Positions 7,054 through 14,480 of a stretch of 32,170 nt of DNA are shown in pieces. Source of the DNA: Nitrososphaerota archaeon (GTDB taxonomy: Archaea; Thermoproteota; Nitrososphaeria; Conexivisphaerales; Conexivisphaeraceae); contig WALT01000013.1 in the NCBI GenBank assembly GCA_015522695.1, positions 1 through 32,170 on the forward strand, in the 5' to 3' direction. The position numbers were made by a program, and so were the translations under genes. The notes beneath the pieces are model-generated. The model ran no database searches, was not told the origin of the DNA, and worked only from the letters and a program-made list of their open reading frames with translations. Numbering within the stretch: the stretch's first letter is position 1; each line of letters begins with the position of its first letter.

Positions 7054-7338
7054 CCTCGATATATGATTCAGAGGTTGGAAACAACAGCAGAAAACTATGG
7101 AATTAGAGTAAAAATAATTTCAGAAGCATATACTTCATCATACTGCCCATTCCGTGGAGCTAAAGGAGAGGATTATTCCAATGTCCAAGATGTAATGGAG
7201 TATTGAATATAGCTAGAAAATATGGAGACATAATCCCGAGTCCCAAATGGGATAGGGATAACGGGGTGATGACACACCCTTTGTTCCTAAGGGATAACAA
7301 ACCCTTAGAAGCAAGAATCCCCCCAATCAGGGGGATTG
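7054..7338 (+). pseudogene. TnpB C-terminal remnant (IS200/IS605-type), frameshifted
   Basis: Frame 1 from about 7054 encodes RYMIQRLETTAENYGIRV…ISEAYTSSYCPF, the conserved TnpB stretch just before its zinc ribbon (ordinarily a YTS…CP motif). Near 7158-7164 the homology moves to frame 3, which reads RRGLFQCPRCNGVLNIARKYG, the second half of the ribbon plus the N-A-x-N-I-type RuvC tail. It is followed by a C-terminal extension through PPIRG. So one ribbon (C-P-F…C-P-R-C) is split by a one-base frameshift, with a stop in each original frame. The first ~300 residues of TnpB (wedge, REC, RuvC-I/II) are absent. No TnpA gene is visible. This is a dead fragment and evidence of past IS605-family activity in this accessory stretch. 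Confidence 0.85.
7316..7337. terminator. 8-bp perfect hairpin at the end of the TnpB remnant
   Basis: AATCCCCC (7316-7323) and GGGGGATT (7330-7337) are perfectly complementary around a 6-nt loop. The hairpin lies at the 3' end of the TnpB fragment, where IS605-family elements carry subterminal hairpins and guide-RNA scaffold. It also touches the 3' end of the convergent gene, so a transcription-end function is an alternative. Confidence 0.4.
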
Positions 7339-7689
7339 TCAACGCTTCTCATCCTCATCCTCAGGACCATGATCCATCAAGAGGATCCTCACCCCCAGCT
7401 CTTCCGCCAGCCTCCTGATGTCTTCATCGGCCTTTCTGACTATCAAGATCCCTCTCCTCCTCACATCGTACAGCTTCGTGATGAACCTCAGAAGACCGAC
7501 CTCATCCAGCTCACATGTGATGTCTGCGAGGGTGGAACCCCCTTCTTCCATCCCGGGATCCTCTATCTCCATATCGAAGACGTGTTCGAATCCTGATTTG
7601 CCCTTGAACGTAACGCTTTCCCTTAAGACGCTCATCCCTCTAGATCTCAGCTCCCCCAAGATGTCCCTGCATCCATGATCCTCAGGCAT
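7339..7689 (-). CDS. Hypothetical protein with restriction-endonuclease-like motif
   Basis: A 116-residue soluble protein, not firmly recognised. It has a basic N-terminus (ILGELRSRGMSVLRESVTFKGKSGFEHVFDMEIED), then a charged middle, an α-helix (LLRFITKLYDVRRRGILIVRKADEDIRRLAEELGVRILLM) and an acidic tail. The order G-K-S-G-x-E-H-x-F-D, a later acidic strand and a β-strand ending in ILIV resembles small archaeal PD-(D/E)XK-like proteins, but the catalytic D-(E/D)XK is not clear. This reading is inference. It converges on the TnpB remnant, abutting its 3' end. Confidence 0.55.
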   Translation of the reverse strand: MPEDHGCRDILGELRSRGMSVLRESVTFKGKSGFEHVFDMEIEDPGMEEGGSTLADITCELDEVGLLRFITKLYDVRRRGILIVRKADEDIRRLAEELGVRILLMDHGPEDEDEKR

Positions 7690-8071
7690 CCGTAGTCCTA
7701 CCCCTCGTCTCCATCCATATCAGCACATGTCCCTATATACATATCCGTTCTGGTTCCCTTCACGATCAGCTATATGCATCGTGACTCATCCCGATATTAT
7801 CCACCTGCTGGGATCGAAATGGGGAACATCATCGAGGTGTAAGACGGCACACATCGGGAGGTGCTGATCGATCACGGAATCTATTGGGATCTAGTAGTTT
7901 ATTATATTATGATATAACACGGGTGAAATTTCAGATTTTGTAACTTGTGACCCGAAGCCATCGCCGTGCGTATCCTGTTTGCGATCCTCCTGGAGATCGC
8001 TGAAATCCATCATCTTCCTCCACTTCGACTTCGGATTTAGCTTTTTATCCTCCTTGGACCGGTGACGATAT
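7690..8071. other. Gene-free spacer upstream of the radical SAM gene
   Basis: I see no credible gene in these ~380 bases. An imperfect stem (GCGATCCTCC with GGAGATCGC) lies near 7980-8000. A T-rich TATA-like CTTTTTAT at 8041-8048 is about 27 nt upstream of the GTG at 8072. Confidence 0.4.
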
Positions 8072-9148
8072 GTGTTCAAAACTCGAGCTACACAGGCCGG
8101 AGTGCAGAGTGCATCGCGCAAGGTCGGAGAATTTGGAATCAGGAAGATACCCGTAATAGAACTCATCGATACTCCGTTAGTTGGAACAATATTTATCGGA
8201 ATAATCGATAGAGGAACTAATGTTATTCAAGTTAGACCTCATACTATCTGTAATTTATCATGTATTTTCTGTAGCGTGGATGCAGGACCAAGATCCAGAA
8301 GTAGGGGAGCGGAGTTCGTGGTCAACTATGACAGGATAGCCAGAGAGGTGATGAAGGTAGCTGATTTTAAGGGCGGGGGCGTGGAGGCGCTGATCGACAG
8401 CGTCGGTGAGCCCTTGATATATAGGGGGCTTTGTGACCTGATCCGCCTCCTCAAGGACTCCAACAGTATAAGGCTCGTCTCCCTAGAGACCCATGGCTTG
8501 GGCTTCACGGAACGAAGGGCCAGCACCTTAGCGGAATGTGGATTGGACAGGATCAATCTCTCCTTGGACGCCGTCGACGAGAAGACTGGGAAGATCTTGA
8601 CCGGAAGCCCAGCATACAACACGAGGAGGATAATGGAAGCAGCACGCTACGCTGCGGAGAGAGGCCTGTGGATCCTGCTAACGCCCGTCTGGGTACCTGG
8701 ATATAACGACGAAGAAATACCGAAGCTCATAGAGTTCGCCAAGGGCTTACCTGAGGATGGAAAGCCACATATAGCTATACAAAAGTACGAGGCACATAGA
8801 CATGGACGCTGGCCACCTGGTGTGAAACGATGGAGCTGGCGAAGGTTCCATGCGGAGCTCAAGAAGCTGGAGGACAAATATGGGATGAAGTTATCGCTAG
8901 GATCGAAGGACCTAGATATCACAGAGGCCAGGGAATTGCCGAAGCCCTATCAAATAGGGGAATACGTAGATCTGTATATAATATCCCCTGGCTGGAGATC
9001 GAATGAAGCGCTGGCGATCACCCGGAGGGGAGACAGGCTGATAAGCGTCGTAGGGCTTTCCAAGGTGATCGAAGGGCGTTTGAGGGCACGTATAATCCGA
9101 AACGCCGACAATATATATCTGGCGAAACCTGTGACGCATGTGTACTGA
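8072..9148 (+). CDS. Radical SAM enzyme, COG2100-type archaeal family, function unknown
   Basis: A 358-residue radical S-adenosylmethionine protein. The [4Fe-4S] motif C-x3-C-x2-C is at Cys60, Cys64 and Cys67 (CNLSCIFCSVDAGP), embedded in GIIDRGTNVIQVRP…, which is typical of a conserved archaeal radical SAM family (COG2100) without an assigned reaction. Further motifs are the GEPL strand (SVGEPLIY), LDRINLSLDAVD and PVWVPGYND. The C-terminus is a small basic β-rich domain (LAITRRGDRLISVVGLSKVIEGRLRARIIRNADNIYLAKPV), of the kind that binds RNA in TRAM-containing enzymes; that role is inference. The GTG start is placed by the TATA-like box 27 nt upstream. An out-of-frame ATG lies 2 nt earlier. 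Confidence 0.85.
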   Translation: MFKTRATQAGVQSASRKVGEFGIRKIPVIELIDTPLVGTIFIGIIDRGTNVIQVRPHTICNLSCIFCSVDAGPRSRSRGAEFVVNYDRIAREVMKVADFKGGGVEALIDSVGEPLIYRGLCDLIRLLKDSNSIRLVSLETHGLGFTERRASTLAECGLDRINLSLDAVDEKTGKILTGSPAYNTRRIMEAARYAAERGLWILLTPVWVPGYNDEEIPKLIEFAKGLPEDGKPHIAIQKYEAHRHGRWPPGVKRWSWRRFHAELKKLEDKYGMKLSLGSKDLDITEARELPKPYQIGEYVDLYIISPGWRSNEALAITRRGDRLISVVGLSKVIEGRLRARIIRNADNIYLAKPVTHVY

Positions 9149-9162
9149 GATGATCGTCATGG

Positions 9163-9269
9163 CGCCGGGGGTGGGATTCGAACCCACACGGGCACGCGCC
9201 CACAGGCTATCCAGCCCAGACGCCCGCTAGATCTCGAGGCCTGCCCCTTAACCGCTCGGGCACCCCGGC
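9163..9269 (-). tRNA. tRNA-Ser (anticodon CGA) with a 24-nt intron
   Basis: A class II tRNA on the minus strand. The acceptor GCCGGGG pairs with CCCCGGC, the discriminator is G (as expected for Ser), and CCA is encoded (9160-9162). The anticodon stem CAGGC pairs with GCCTG, the loop is CTCGAG|A with anticodon CGA, and the long variable arm is GGGC-GCGT-GCCC. The T-arm is GTGGG-TTCGAAT-CCCAC. An intron at 9209-9232 follows position 37. The bulge-helix-bulge is relaxed: the central helix CTCG/CTGG contains one mismatch and a G·U. The mature length is 83 nt. Confidence 0.93.
9209..9232 (-). other. tRNA-Ser intron (37/38 position)
   Basis: A 24-nt intron between the anticodon-loop nucleotides 37 and 38. 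Removing it restores the CAGGC/GCCTG stem and a 7-nt loop. The splice motif is imperfect, implying an endonuclease that tolerates relaxed motifs. Confidence 0.8.
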
Positions 9270-9317
9270 CGCAGCTGAAGTGTTTAGAATATCGGATTAA
9301 GAAAAAAATTTCGGAGC

Positions 9318-9328
9318 AACTTTAAGAG
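9318..9328 (+). promoter_or_regulatory. TATA box of tRNA-Leu(TAG)
   Basis: AACTTTAAGAG is centred about 28 nt upstream of the tRNA-Leu(TAG) 5' end. Confidence 0.5.
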
Positions 9329-9350
9329 ATGGAGGGGGCCAGGAGCGGAT

Positions 9351-9435
9351 GCGGGGGTGGCCGAGCCAGGTCAAAGGTGCGAGGCTTAGGACCTCGTCCC
9401 GCAGGGGTTCGTGGGTTCGAATCCCACCCCCCGCA
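9351..9435 (+). tRNA. tRNA-Leu (anticodon TAG)
   Basis: A class II tRNA of 85 nt without intron. The acceptor GCGGGGG pairs with CCCCCGC, and the D-arm is GCC-GAGCCAGGTCAAA-GGT. The anticodon arm is GAGG-CTTAGGA-CCTC with anticodon TAG. It has a long variable arm (CCCGCAGGGG-like) and a T-arm GTGGG-TTCGAAT-CCCAC. The discriminator is A and CCA is encoded (9436-9438). Its D-loop and acceptor closely match the split tRNA-Leu(CAA) at 29963, which helped define that gene's introns. Confidence 0.97.
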
Positions 9436-9438
9436 CCA

Positions 9439-9921
9439 TTATTCAATCTTGGCGCCCTTATGTTATGGCAAGCCTCTTAACTTCAAAATATCCTTGTTAA
9501 CTAGGGTCTACTCTGAAATTTCACATTCTTCTTAGCCAGTGTTCTCAACTACTTCGTAAGGATATCTTCATCTTTGTTTAACATACTCGTTATAAATTTA
9601 CCACACGATATTTAGACTGTGGAGTGCTTGAAGCTTTTGCACGCACACGTACAATATATTAAATATGTAAAAAATGTTTAGATATCAGAGAAAAAGAAGA
9701 GATAGCAGAAATTTTGGAGAAATAATTTTCAATTTTATTGACGTTTCTATCAACATATAACGATTTTATAGAATAAACTTTAATACCGAACACGTGAAAA
9801 ATGTGTGCCATTTTGACCTATAAAATTTTGCTCTAATCCTCCTTGGAGGATTATGTGAATAAAAATTCCATAAAACATTTTATATGCAACATGAATTACG
9901 GATGACTTGAAATGAAAATAG
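9439..9921. other. AT-rich gene-free spacer
   Basis: There is no credible gene in about 480 bases, which are clearly AT-richer than the flanking genes. One minor plus-strand frame near 9663-9715 reads CKKCLDIREKEEIAEILEK and then stops. It could be a shred of a dead gene but is too short to assign. A palindrome at 9834-9853 is listed separately. The TATA box (TTTTATATG, 9878-9886) of the broken ICMT-like gene closes the spacer. Confidence 0.4.
9834..9853. repeat. Palindrome with perfect 9-bp arms upstream of the ICMT-like pseudogene
   Basis: TAATCCTCC and GGAGGATTA flank a 2-nt centre. The site lies about 30 bp upstream of the TATA box (9878-9886) of the following gene. It could be a protein-binding operator, or an RNA hairpin of an upstream transcript. 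Confidence 0.45.
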
Positions 9922-9930
9922 GTGTCGGAA

Positions 9931-10486
9931 ATGCTCGATAACCTCTTACTCAATCCATTTCTCTGGATATCCATATACTTAGCAGGTTATACAGCAACGA
10001 TATTATCGCTCGGTCTTTTCGGCATTGAGAAAGTTAAAGATAGGATACCGCAATACCCTCTCAGAATATTCGTCTTTCTTATTTTCGTATTGCCACCCGT
10101 TGTATTGCCATTTACTGAGGGGCCCCGAATGGGAATTCCCGTAATTGTCGCTTTATTTATAGGAGCATCCTTTATGGGAATAAGTTTCATCATCAGGATA
10201 GCGGCCAAAAACAAATAGAGCATCGCCGGCTTTAAAAAGCGAAACAAGACTTGTTACGACGGGCATATATGGGTTCGTCAGACATCCTTTGTACACCAGC
10301 AACGGATTATTCGCCATAGGCATGGCGCTCTTATTCAATTATAATATTCTTTACTATTTTCAATAATGTATACCTTTCTTTATTTGCCAATTATAAACCT
10401 TGAAGAAAGAGATCTTTTGAAAATATGGAGATAAATACGAAAGATATAAAGAAAAAGTTGGATTATTATTTCCGAATCCGAAGGGG
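9931..10486 (+). pseudogene. Broken isoprenylcysteine carboxyl methyltransferase-like membrane protein (ICMT/PEMT family)
   Basis: The first open part (to the stop at 10216) encodes three membrane segments ending GASFMGISFIIRIAAKNK. The family normally continues with its SAM-binding signature. That signature is present, one frame over, at 10253-10360: LVTTGIYGFVRHPLYTSNGLFAIGMALLF, the G-x-Y-x-x-V-R-H-P-x-Y motif. The shift occurs at an A5 run (10207-10211). Further downstream in that second frame are three stops (TAA near 10364, TAA near 10394, TGA at 10418). After them comes the usual C-terminal end KYGDKYERYKEKVGLLFPNPK. So the gene carries one frameshift and several nonsense codons over its full length. 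The ATG at 9931 has GGTG upstream; a GTG at 9922 is possible. Confidence 0.85.
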
Positions 10487-10490
10487 AAAG

Positions 10491-11064
10491 ATGGTGACGA
10501 TGATGGATCTGGAGGACATATTCACTTCGACAGATCAAGTAGAAACCTTCTCGATCCAGAAAAGGTCCTTGGAGAAATGGGGCTCAAAAAAGGGGACCTT
10601 CCTAGATTCTGGATGTGGAGAAGGACATTTTTCTATCGCTGCCTCAGAGATGGTCGGAGATCACGGCAAGGTATATGCCATCGATATCTCTGAAGATGCG
10701 ATAAACATCCTTAAAGGGGAGATAGACGAAAGGGGCATCGAAACGTTCACCGGAGATATGACTGAAGAACTGCCCATGGAGAATGAAAGCATCGATGCAT
10801 GCTTGATGGCGAACATGCTGCACGGGCTTGTTGTGAGCAGGGAAGTTGAAGGCACGCTCAAAGAAATATTCAGGGTGCTAAAACGGATGGTGTTCTTGCC
10901 GTGGTCGATTTTAAGAAGGTTGAGGGTCCTCCGGGCCCGCCGATATACTTCAGGATGGCACCTGAAGAGGTTGAGAAAATCATCAATAAATATGGATTTA
11001 AAAGAAAAGGATCGTTGAGATTGGTGAATATCACTATGAGATCACGTTCATTAAAGATAAGTGA
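10491..11064 (+). pseudogene. Frameshifted SAM-dependent methyltransferase (class I)
   Basis: Frame 3 from ATG 10491 encodes the Rossmann core. It has motif I TFLDSGCGEGHFSIAASEMVG, the acidic GKVYAIDIS, ETFTGDM and the later strand IDACLMANMLHGL…EIFRVLK. At about 10884 a missing base shifts the frame. The continuation DGVLAVVDFKKVEGPPGPPIYFRMAPEEVEKIINKYGFKRKGS lies one frame over, and at about 11015 a second missing base restores the third frame for EIGEYHYEITFIKDK and stop at 11062. Together the three pieces give a normal ~190-residue methyltransferase. The substrate is unknown. Two single-base losses fit pseudogenisation; sequencing error is the alternative. Its 5' end overlaps the end of the ICMT-like pseudogene. 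Confidence 0.85.
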
Positions 11065-11098
11065 AGACAAGGGCTAAAGGGATCTAGGTGATGAAGCC

Positions 11099-11143
11099 AG
11101 ATGGGCACGTCGATGTCATGGACCTTCTCCTCGGAGCCCATCT
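11099..11143. repeat. Hairpin with perfect 8-bp stem after the methyltransferase pseudogene
   Basis: AGATGGGC (11099-11106) pairs perfectly with GCCCATCT (11136-11143). It lies 35 nt past the end of the methyltransferase remnant and could mark transcript end. The minus strand across it has a short frame (MGSEEKVHDIDVPIW…), too small to call. Confidence 0.3.
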
Positions 11144-11232
11144 AGTCTAGAGAAATAGCTGAGCTAATCCGTTAATTGATGATTAATTCGAGCAGAAGGT
11201 TCGAACGAGGATTACCTATCCCCTGCCATAAA

Positions 11233-11242
11233 GCTTATATCA
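11233..11242 (+). promoter_or_regulatory. TATA box of the GYD-domain gene
   Basis: GCTTATATCA is centred about 29 nt upstream of the TTG at 11267. This supports a short or absent leader and the TTG start. Confidence 0.45.
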
Positions 11243-11266
11243 GAAAATTTTCAACTATAACATGGA

Positions 11267-11590
11267 TTGTCGATCTATATCCTGCTTTCAAGACTCACCG
11301 ATGAGGGAAGGACGACCATCAAAGAACGTCCAGAGAGGATAAAGGAAGTTAACCGTGAGATCGAGGAGATGTTCGGTGTGAGGGTTCTCGAGCAATACGC
11401 GGTTATGGGCGACTACGACTTCGTCAATATCGTTGAAGCGCCGGATAACATCAGCATATTCAAGATGTCCGTCGAGCTGGGTTCCCGAGGTACCGTGAAG
11501 ATAGTCACGATGCCGGCCATCGGCGTCGATGAGTTCATCGAACAACTGAAAAGGAAGAAGACCAAACGCAGAAGCAAAAAAGCAAGGTAA
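11267..11590 (+). CDS. GYD-domain protein (dimeric α+β barrel fold)
   Basis: A 107-residue protein of the GYD family, small ferredoxin-like α+β proteins found alone across bacteria and archaea, with no assigned reaction. The pattern is typical: SIYILLSRLTDEGRTTIKERPERIKEVNREIEEMFGVRVLEQYAVMGDYDFVNIVEAPD, where the family has GxYD (here MGDYDFV). This is followed by VELGSRGTVKIVTMPAIGVDEF. A lysine/arginine-rich tail (KRKKTKRRSKKAR) is added and could contact nucleic acid; that is inference. The start is TTG: it gives exactly the usual N-terminus, and the nearby ATG at 11262 is out of frame. Confidence 0.85.
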   Translation: MSIYILLSRLTDEGRTTIKERPERIKEVNREIEEMFGVRVLEQYAVMGDYDFVNIVEAPDNISIFKMSVELGSRGTVKIVTMPAIGVDEFIEQLKRKKTKRRSKKAR

Positions 11591-11605
11591 TTTATCCTTA
11601 AATTC

Positions 11606-12223
11606 TTATTTTTCAATAATATCCTTTATCTCATCCTCCATGAGCCCTCCGGAGATTAGCTGAATATCAAGTAGTTTTCGCTCCATCGATGATATTATCG
11701 TCGATAAGAATTCGATGACGTCGCTAATGTCCCTCTTGTATTTCAGTGTATAACGTGAAATTATTACCTCAAGCGCCAATGTTAAGTCAGGATTTATTTT
11801 CAATATGGACTCAACGTTATATTTCGTCGAGAGAACCCTCACCGTAGTGAGTGCACTCCTCATAACCCTAGCTGCATGTTGATCATGTTCATCCAACTGT
11901 TTCAATAAATAATTGAGATCGCTCATATGTCTTATCGAATTAGGGTCGATATTCGAATTTATCAGCTCAGCCAGGTCGAAAATCGGCGTGCTTTCTATCA
12001 CGATGTCAAGCTGCCTCGTACAGGTAAGCTCGGTTATAGATGGATACCTCGTCGTGATTATTCCGAGAAGTTTAGCTGTAGGATCGTCCAGATCGTAAAG
12101 TTTCGGCATCGTCTTTATTCGTATCAGATCGCCATCCCTCTCGATGATATAATGCTCGCGCTTGTAATTCCTCTCCAGTGCTGCCGTTATCGCCCGTTCC
12201 ATCGCATCCGGGGTTAGTCTCAA
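11606..12223 (-). CDS. Hypothetical protein, 205 residues
   Basis: I do not recognise this protein. It is soluble. The N-terminal ~110 residues look α/β (MERAITAALERNYKREHYIIERDGDLIRIKTMPKLYD, then DDPTAKLLGIITTRYPSITELTCTRQLDIVIESTPIFDL). The rest is mostly α-helical with heptad-like leucines (ISDVIEFLSTIISSMERKLLDIQLISGG). It begins 18 nt after the 3' end of tRNA-Ala on the same strand and so is probably cotranscribed with it. Base composition is AT-richer than in the ribosomal-type genes around it. It converges with the GYD gene. Confidence 0.7.
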   Translation of the reverse strand: MRLTPDAMERAITAALERNYKREHYIIERDGDLIRIKTMPKLYDLDDPTAKLLGIITTRYPSITELTCTRQLDIVIESTPIFDLAELINSNIDPNSIRHMSDLNYLLKQLDEHDQHAARVMRSALTTVRVLSTKYNVESILKINPDLTLALEVIISRYTLKYKRDISDVIEFLSTIISSMERKLLDIQLISGGLMEDEIKDIIEK

Positions 12224-12241
12224 TGTACTTCCTCCTGATCG

Positions 12242-12313
12242 TGGACCGGGGGGGATTCGAACCCCCGATCACTCCCATGCCAAGGGAGCATCCTACCACT
12301 AGACGACCGGCCC
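12242..12313 (-). tRNA. tRNA-Ala (anticodon GGC)
   Basis: Minus-strand cloverleaf of 72 nt. The acceptor GGGCCGG pairs with CCGGTCC and contains the G3·U70 wobble that defines alanine identity. The anticodon arm is CTCCC-TTGGCAT-GGGAG (anticodon GGC) and the T-arm GGGGG-TTCGAAT-CCCCC. The discriminator is A. There is no intron and no CCA is encoded. Confidence 0.97.
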
Positions 12314-12338
12314 GTGTGCTACGCTAACTTCGCTGGTC

Positions 12339-12875
12339 TTATGAACTTTTTCGCCTTTCTATGGGCTTGCGCTTGATCCGTGCGCCGCAGTACGGGCATA
12401 CCATGTCAGGAGGTGGCCTTTGGAAGCGATGATGACAAGCCGGACAGTAATACATCCACGTGATATAGGTCTTGGCCTTGGCGAAAGAGCCCGTGGCGTT
12501 CAGACCTGCAGCATGGGCTGTGTTCTGCATCGAGATGTCGTTCGTCAAGAGACTAGCTGAAAGCCCTTCCTCGCTCAATTCGTACGTCAAAGCCAAGACG
12601 TCGATGTCTGTGGGGGAGAGCCTGGGAGCATCCCCACTATCTTCAGCGGACTTTATGATCCTGTTCACGCTCCCCCTCTGCGGGTCCCTGACCTTCAATG
12701 CGCCACTGGAGATGAATTCCTCGATCAATGCCATCAACCGAGGTTTTCGTCGTCCGATCTCTCGGACGACGCTCCCCGTGGTGAATAATGGAACACCACC
12801 CGTCCCCGGAATCCCACTCTCGAACGCCGATGTATCCAAGACGATGACCCATTTTCTATCATGACCATGATTCAT
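12339..12875 (-). CDS. nob1: Endoribonuclease Nob1 (20S pre-rRNA 3' maturation)
   Basis: A PIN-domain nuclease with a C-terminal zinc ribbon that cuts the 3' end of 16S rRNA precursors. The 178-residue protein carries the PIN acidic residues Asp14 (VLDTSAF), Glu39 (SVVREI), Asp90/Asp92 (PTDIDVLAL) and Asp113 (LTNDISMQN). The four-cysteine ribbon is CPAC (144/147) and CPYC (160/163). The length is normal for archaeal Nob1. Its start overlaps the stop of the NAD kinase gene by 4 nt, so the two form an operon. tRNA-Ala follows 25 nt downstream on the same strand. Confidence 0.95.
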   Translation of the reverse strand: MNHGHDRKWVIVLDTSAFESGIPGTGGVPLFTTGSVVREIGRRKPRLMALIEEFISSGALKVRDPQRGSVNRIIKSAEDSGDAPRLSPTDIDVLALTYELSEEGLSASLLTNDISMQNTAHAAGLNATGSFAKAKTYITWMYYCPACHHRFQRPPPDMVCPYCGARIKRKPIERRKSS

Positions 12876-13684
12876 CGTAACGTCTTCCTGAGGTGCTGGA
12901 ACGACATCCTATTGATCCTCACGACGTTAAGCGGGTCCTTGGAAGGCCCGATGACGACGGAGGATCCCGGTCCCTCGACATCTATTTTTAGCTGTCCATC
13001 CAATAAAACCAGCATGGGATGTGTGGACATGATCGTGATCCTGTCCTTCTCGTTCAACGGCACCACGACGGGAGGTACACGGGTCAGCGGCAAAACGGGC
13101 GTTATTATGGCTGATCTCATCAACTCATAGAGTACAGGGCCGCCAGCCGAGAGGTTATAACCTGTAGAACCGGTCGGCGTCGACACTATAAGCCCATCCA
13201 TACGACGGGAGTATAATTCATCTCCTCCTAGCACGACCTTATAGGTAGGGGTCTGGCCTTCATAACGTCTGGCTATGTAAACCTCGTTCACCACCGATGC
13301 CGAACGGCCGTCACCGGCGACTTCGAGCTTCACGCGCTTCTCGATACAGAAGGAGCCGGATCTCAGGCGTTCCACGAGAACAGGTATGTCATCAGGAAGG
13401 GCATCCGTCACCGCACCTCTGCGGCCCATGTTGATGCCAAGGATAGGCATCGTGCTCGGAACAACCCGTGCGGCTAATAAAAAGGTACCATCTCCGCCTA
13501 CACTGATCGCTATCGTGTCGGGATCGGCGTCACCGGCGTCGACAAGTTTGAAGTTCCTCTCCAAAACCAGCTTTAGATCCCTGTGCACATCCGTCCCTAT
13601 GAGCGATTCCTTGACGAACAGCACTATGGATTTCACCGGTTTTCCATCGACACAATATGGACCTTGCGTTCTCACGCATAGCAT
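12872..13684 (-). CDS. nadK: NAD kinase (ATP-NAD kinase family)
   Basis: Phosphorylates NAD to NADP. The protein has 270 residues from ATG 13684. Motifs are the catalytic GGDGT (63-67, Asp65), GINMGRRGAVTD, the conserved VVNEV that binds substrate, PTGSTGYNLSAGGP, and the β-rich C-terminal half. The start is placed at 13684 because the sequence upstream of it (open to 13828) does not resemble the family, overlaps the divergent dph6 start and crosses a TATA box (13700-13711) sited for a transcript starting at this ATG. It is the first gene of a NAD kinase-nob1 operon. Confidence 0.93.
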   Translation of the reverse strand: MLCVRTQGPYCVDGKPVKSIVLFVKESLIGTDVHRDLKLVLERNFKLVDAGDADPDTIAISVGGDGTFLLAARVVPSTMPILGINMGRRGAVTDALPDDIPVLVERLRSGSFCIEKRVKLEVAGDGRSASVVNEVYIARRYEGQTPTYKVVLGGDELYSRRMDGLIVSTPTGSTGYNLSAGGPVLYELMRSAIITPVLPLTRVPPVVVPLNEKDRITIMSTHPMLVLLDGQLKIDVEGPGSSVVIGPSKDPLNVVRINRMSFQHLRKTLR

Positions 13685-13699
13685 GATGGAGACGAACAA

Positions 13700-13711
13700 T
13701 AAAGATATATT
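13700..13711 (-). promoter_or_regulatory. TATA box of the NAD kinase-nob1 operon
   Basis: On the minus strand ATATATCTTTATT is centred about 23-27 nt before the ATG at 13684. It supports that start and lies in the 100-bp divergent spacer shared with dph6. Confidence 0.5.
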
Positions 13712-13784
13712 CCCGGTTCTGCCACTTGATCTTTCACGGACCTCGATGAACTGTGGAAGAGCCGGCTGAAAGGTGACGAGGATT

Positions 13785-14480
13785 ATGAACTGTGAGAGGT
13801 CTGTCGCTCTATTATTTTCCGGGGGCAAGGACAGTAATTATGCATTCCACATCCTGGAGAAGGAGGGCTATGAAGTCTGTTGTCTAATAAGTGTGGTGCC
13901 GGAAGATCGGCATAGCATGTTGCTGCATGCGGTCAATTCCATCTTCGTGATCTTACAGGGTGAGGCGATCGGAAAGCCATTGTTGTTATCCGTAGCTGAT
14001 AGAGGAGATGAGGAGGGAATTTTAACTACACTGCTGGAGAAGGCGAAGGAAGCGTATGGTGCTCGATATCTTGCAAGCGGAGGGGTAGCTAGCAAATATC
14101 AGAAAGGACGATTTGAGGATCTCGCGAAGGACGTCGGGCTGATGGCTATTTCGCCCCTTTGGATGGTCGACCAGGAGATGTACATAAGGGACGTGGTCAT
14201 GTCGGGGATCAGGGCCATCATAACTCGAGTTGCGGCCCTGGGGTTGGATGAGGCCGCCCTAGGCAGGCCGATCGATACAGCGACGGCGGAGGAGATAATC
14301 ACGCTGAGTAGAAGATATATGTTTAATCCATCATTTGAAGGAGGAGAGGCGGAAACCTTCGTCATCGATGCACCATTCTATAGAAAAAGGATAAAAATAC
14401 TCGAGGCCGTGAAGAGGTGGTACGGCGATTGGGGCGAGTTACAAATAATGGATGCCATCTTGGAGGATAAGCGATGCTGA
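13785..14480 (+). CDS. dph6: Diphthine-ammonia ligase (diphthamide synthesis, last step)
   Basis: An ATP-pyrophosphatase of the adenine nucleotide α-hydrolase fold that amidates diphthine on elongation factor 2. The PP-loop SGGKDS is at residues 12-17 (ALLFSGGKDSNYA). Further motifs are YLASGGVASKYQKGRFEDLAKDVGL…PLW and the family-specific FEGGEAETFVIDAPF near the end. At 231 residues the length is normal for the archaeal single-domain protein. The ATG at 13785 follows GAGG; a GTG four codons earlier is possible. It overlaps srp54 by 7 nt. Dph2, which performs the first step, is encoded 7 kb downstream. Confidence 0.93.
   Translation: MNCERSVALLFSGGKDSNYAFHILEKEGYEVCCLISVVPEDRHSMLLHAVNSIFVILQGEAIGKPLLLSVADRGDEEGILTTLLEKAKEAYGARYLASGGVASKYQKGRFEDLAKDVGLMAISPLWMVDQEMYIRDVVMSGIRAIITRVAALGLDEAALGRPIDTATAEEIITLSRRYMFNPSFEGGEAETFVIDAPFYRKRIKILEAVKRWYGDWGELQIMDAILEDKRC

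Noticed and set aside
10425-10490. An upstream ATG giving the methyltransferase 22 extra residues
   Set aside because: Those bases encode, in another frame, the conserved C-terminus of the ICMT-like pseudogene; the ATG at 10491 with AAGGGG upstream fits better.
12072-12299. A 75-residue minus-strand frame
   Set aside because: It runs straight through tRNA-Ala and out of frame into the 205-residue hypothetical gene; it is a shadow.
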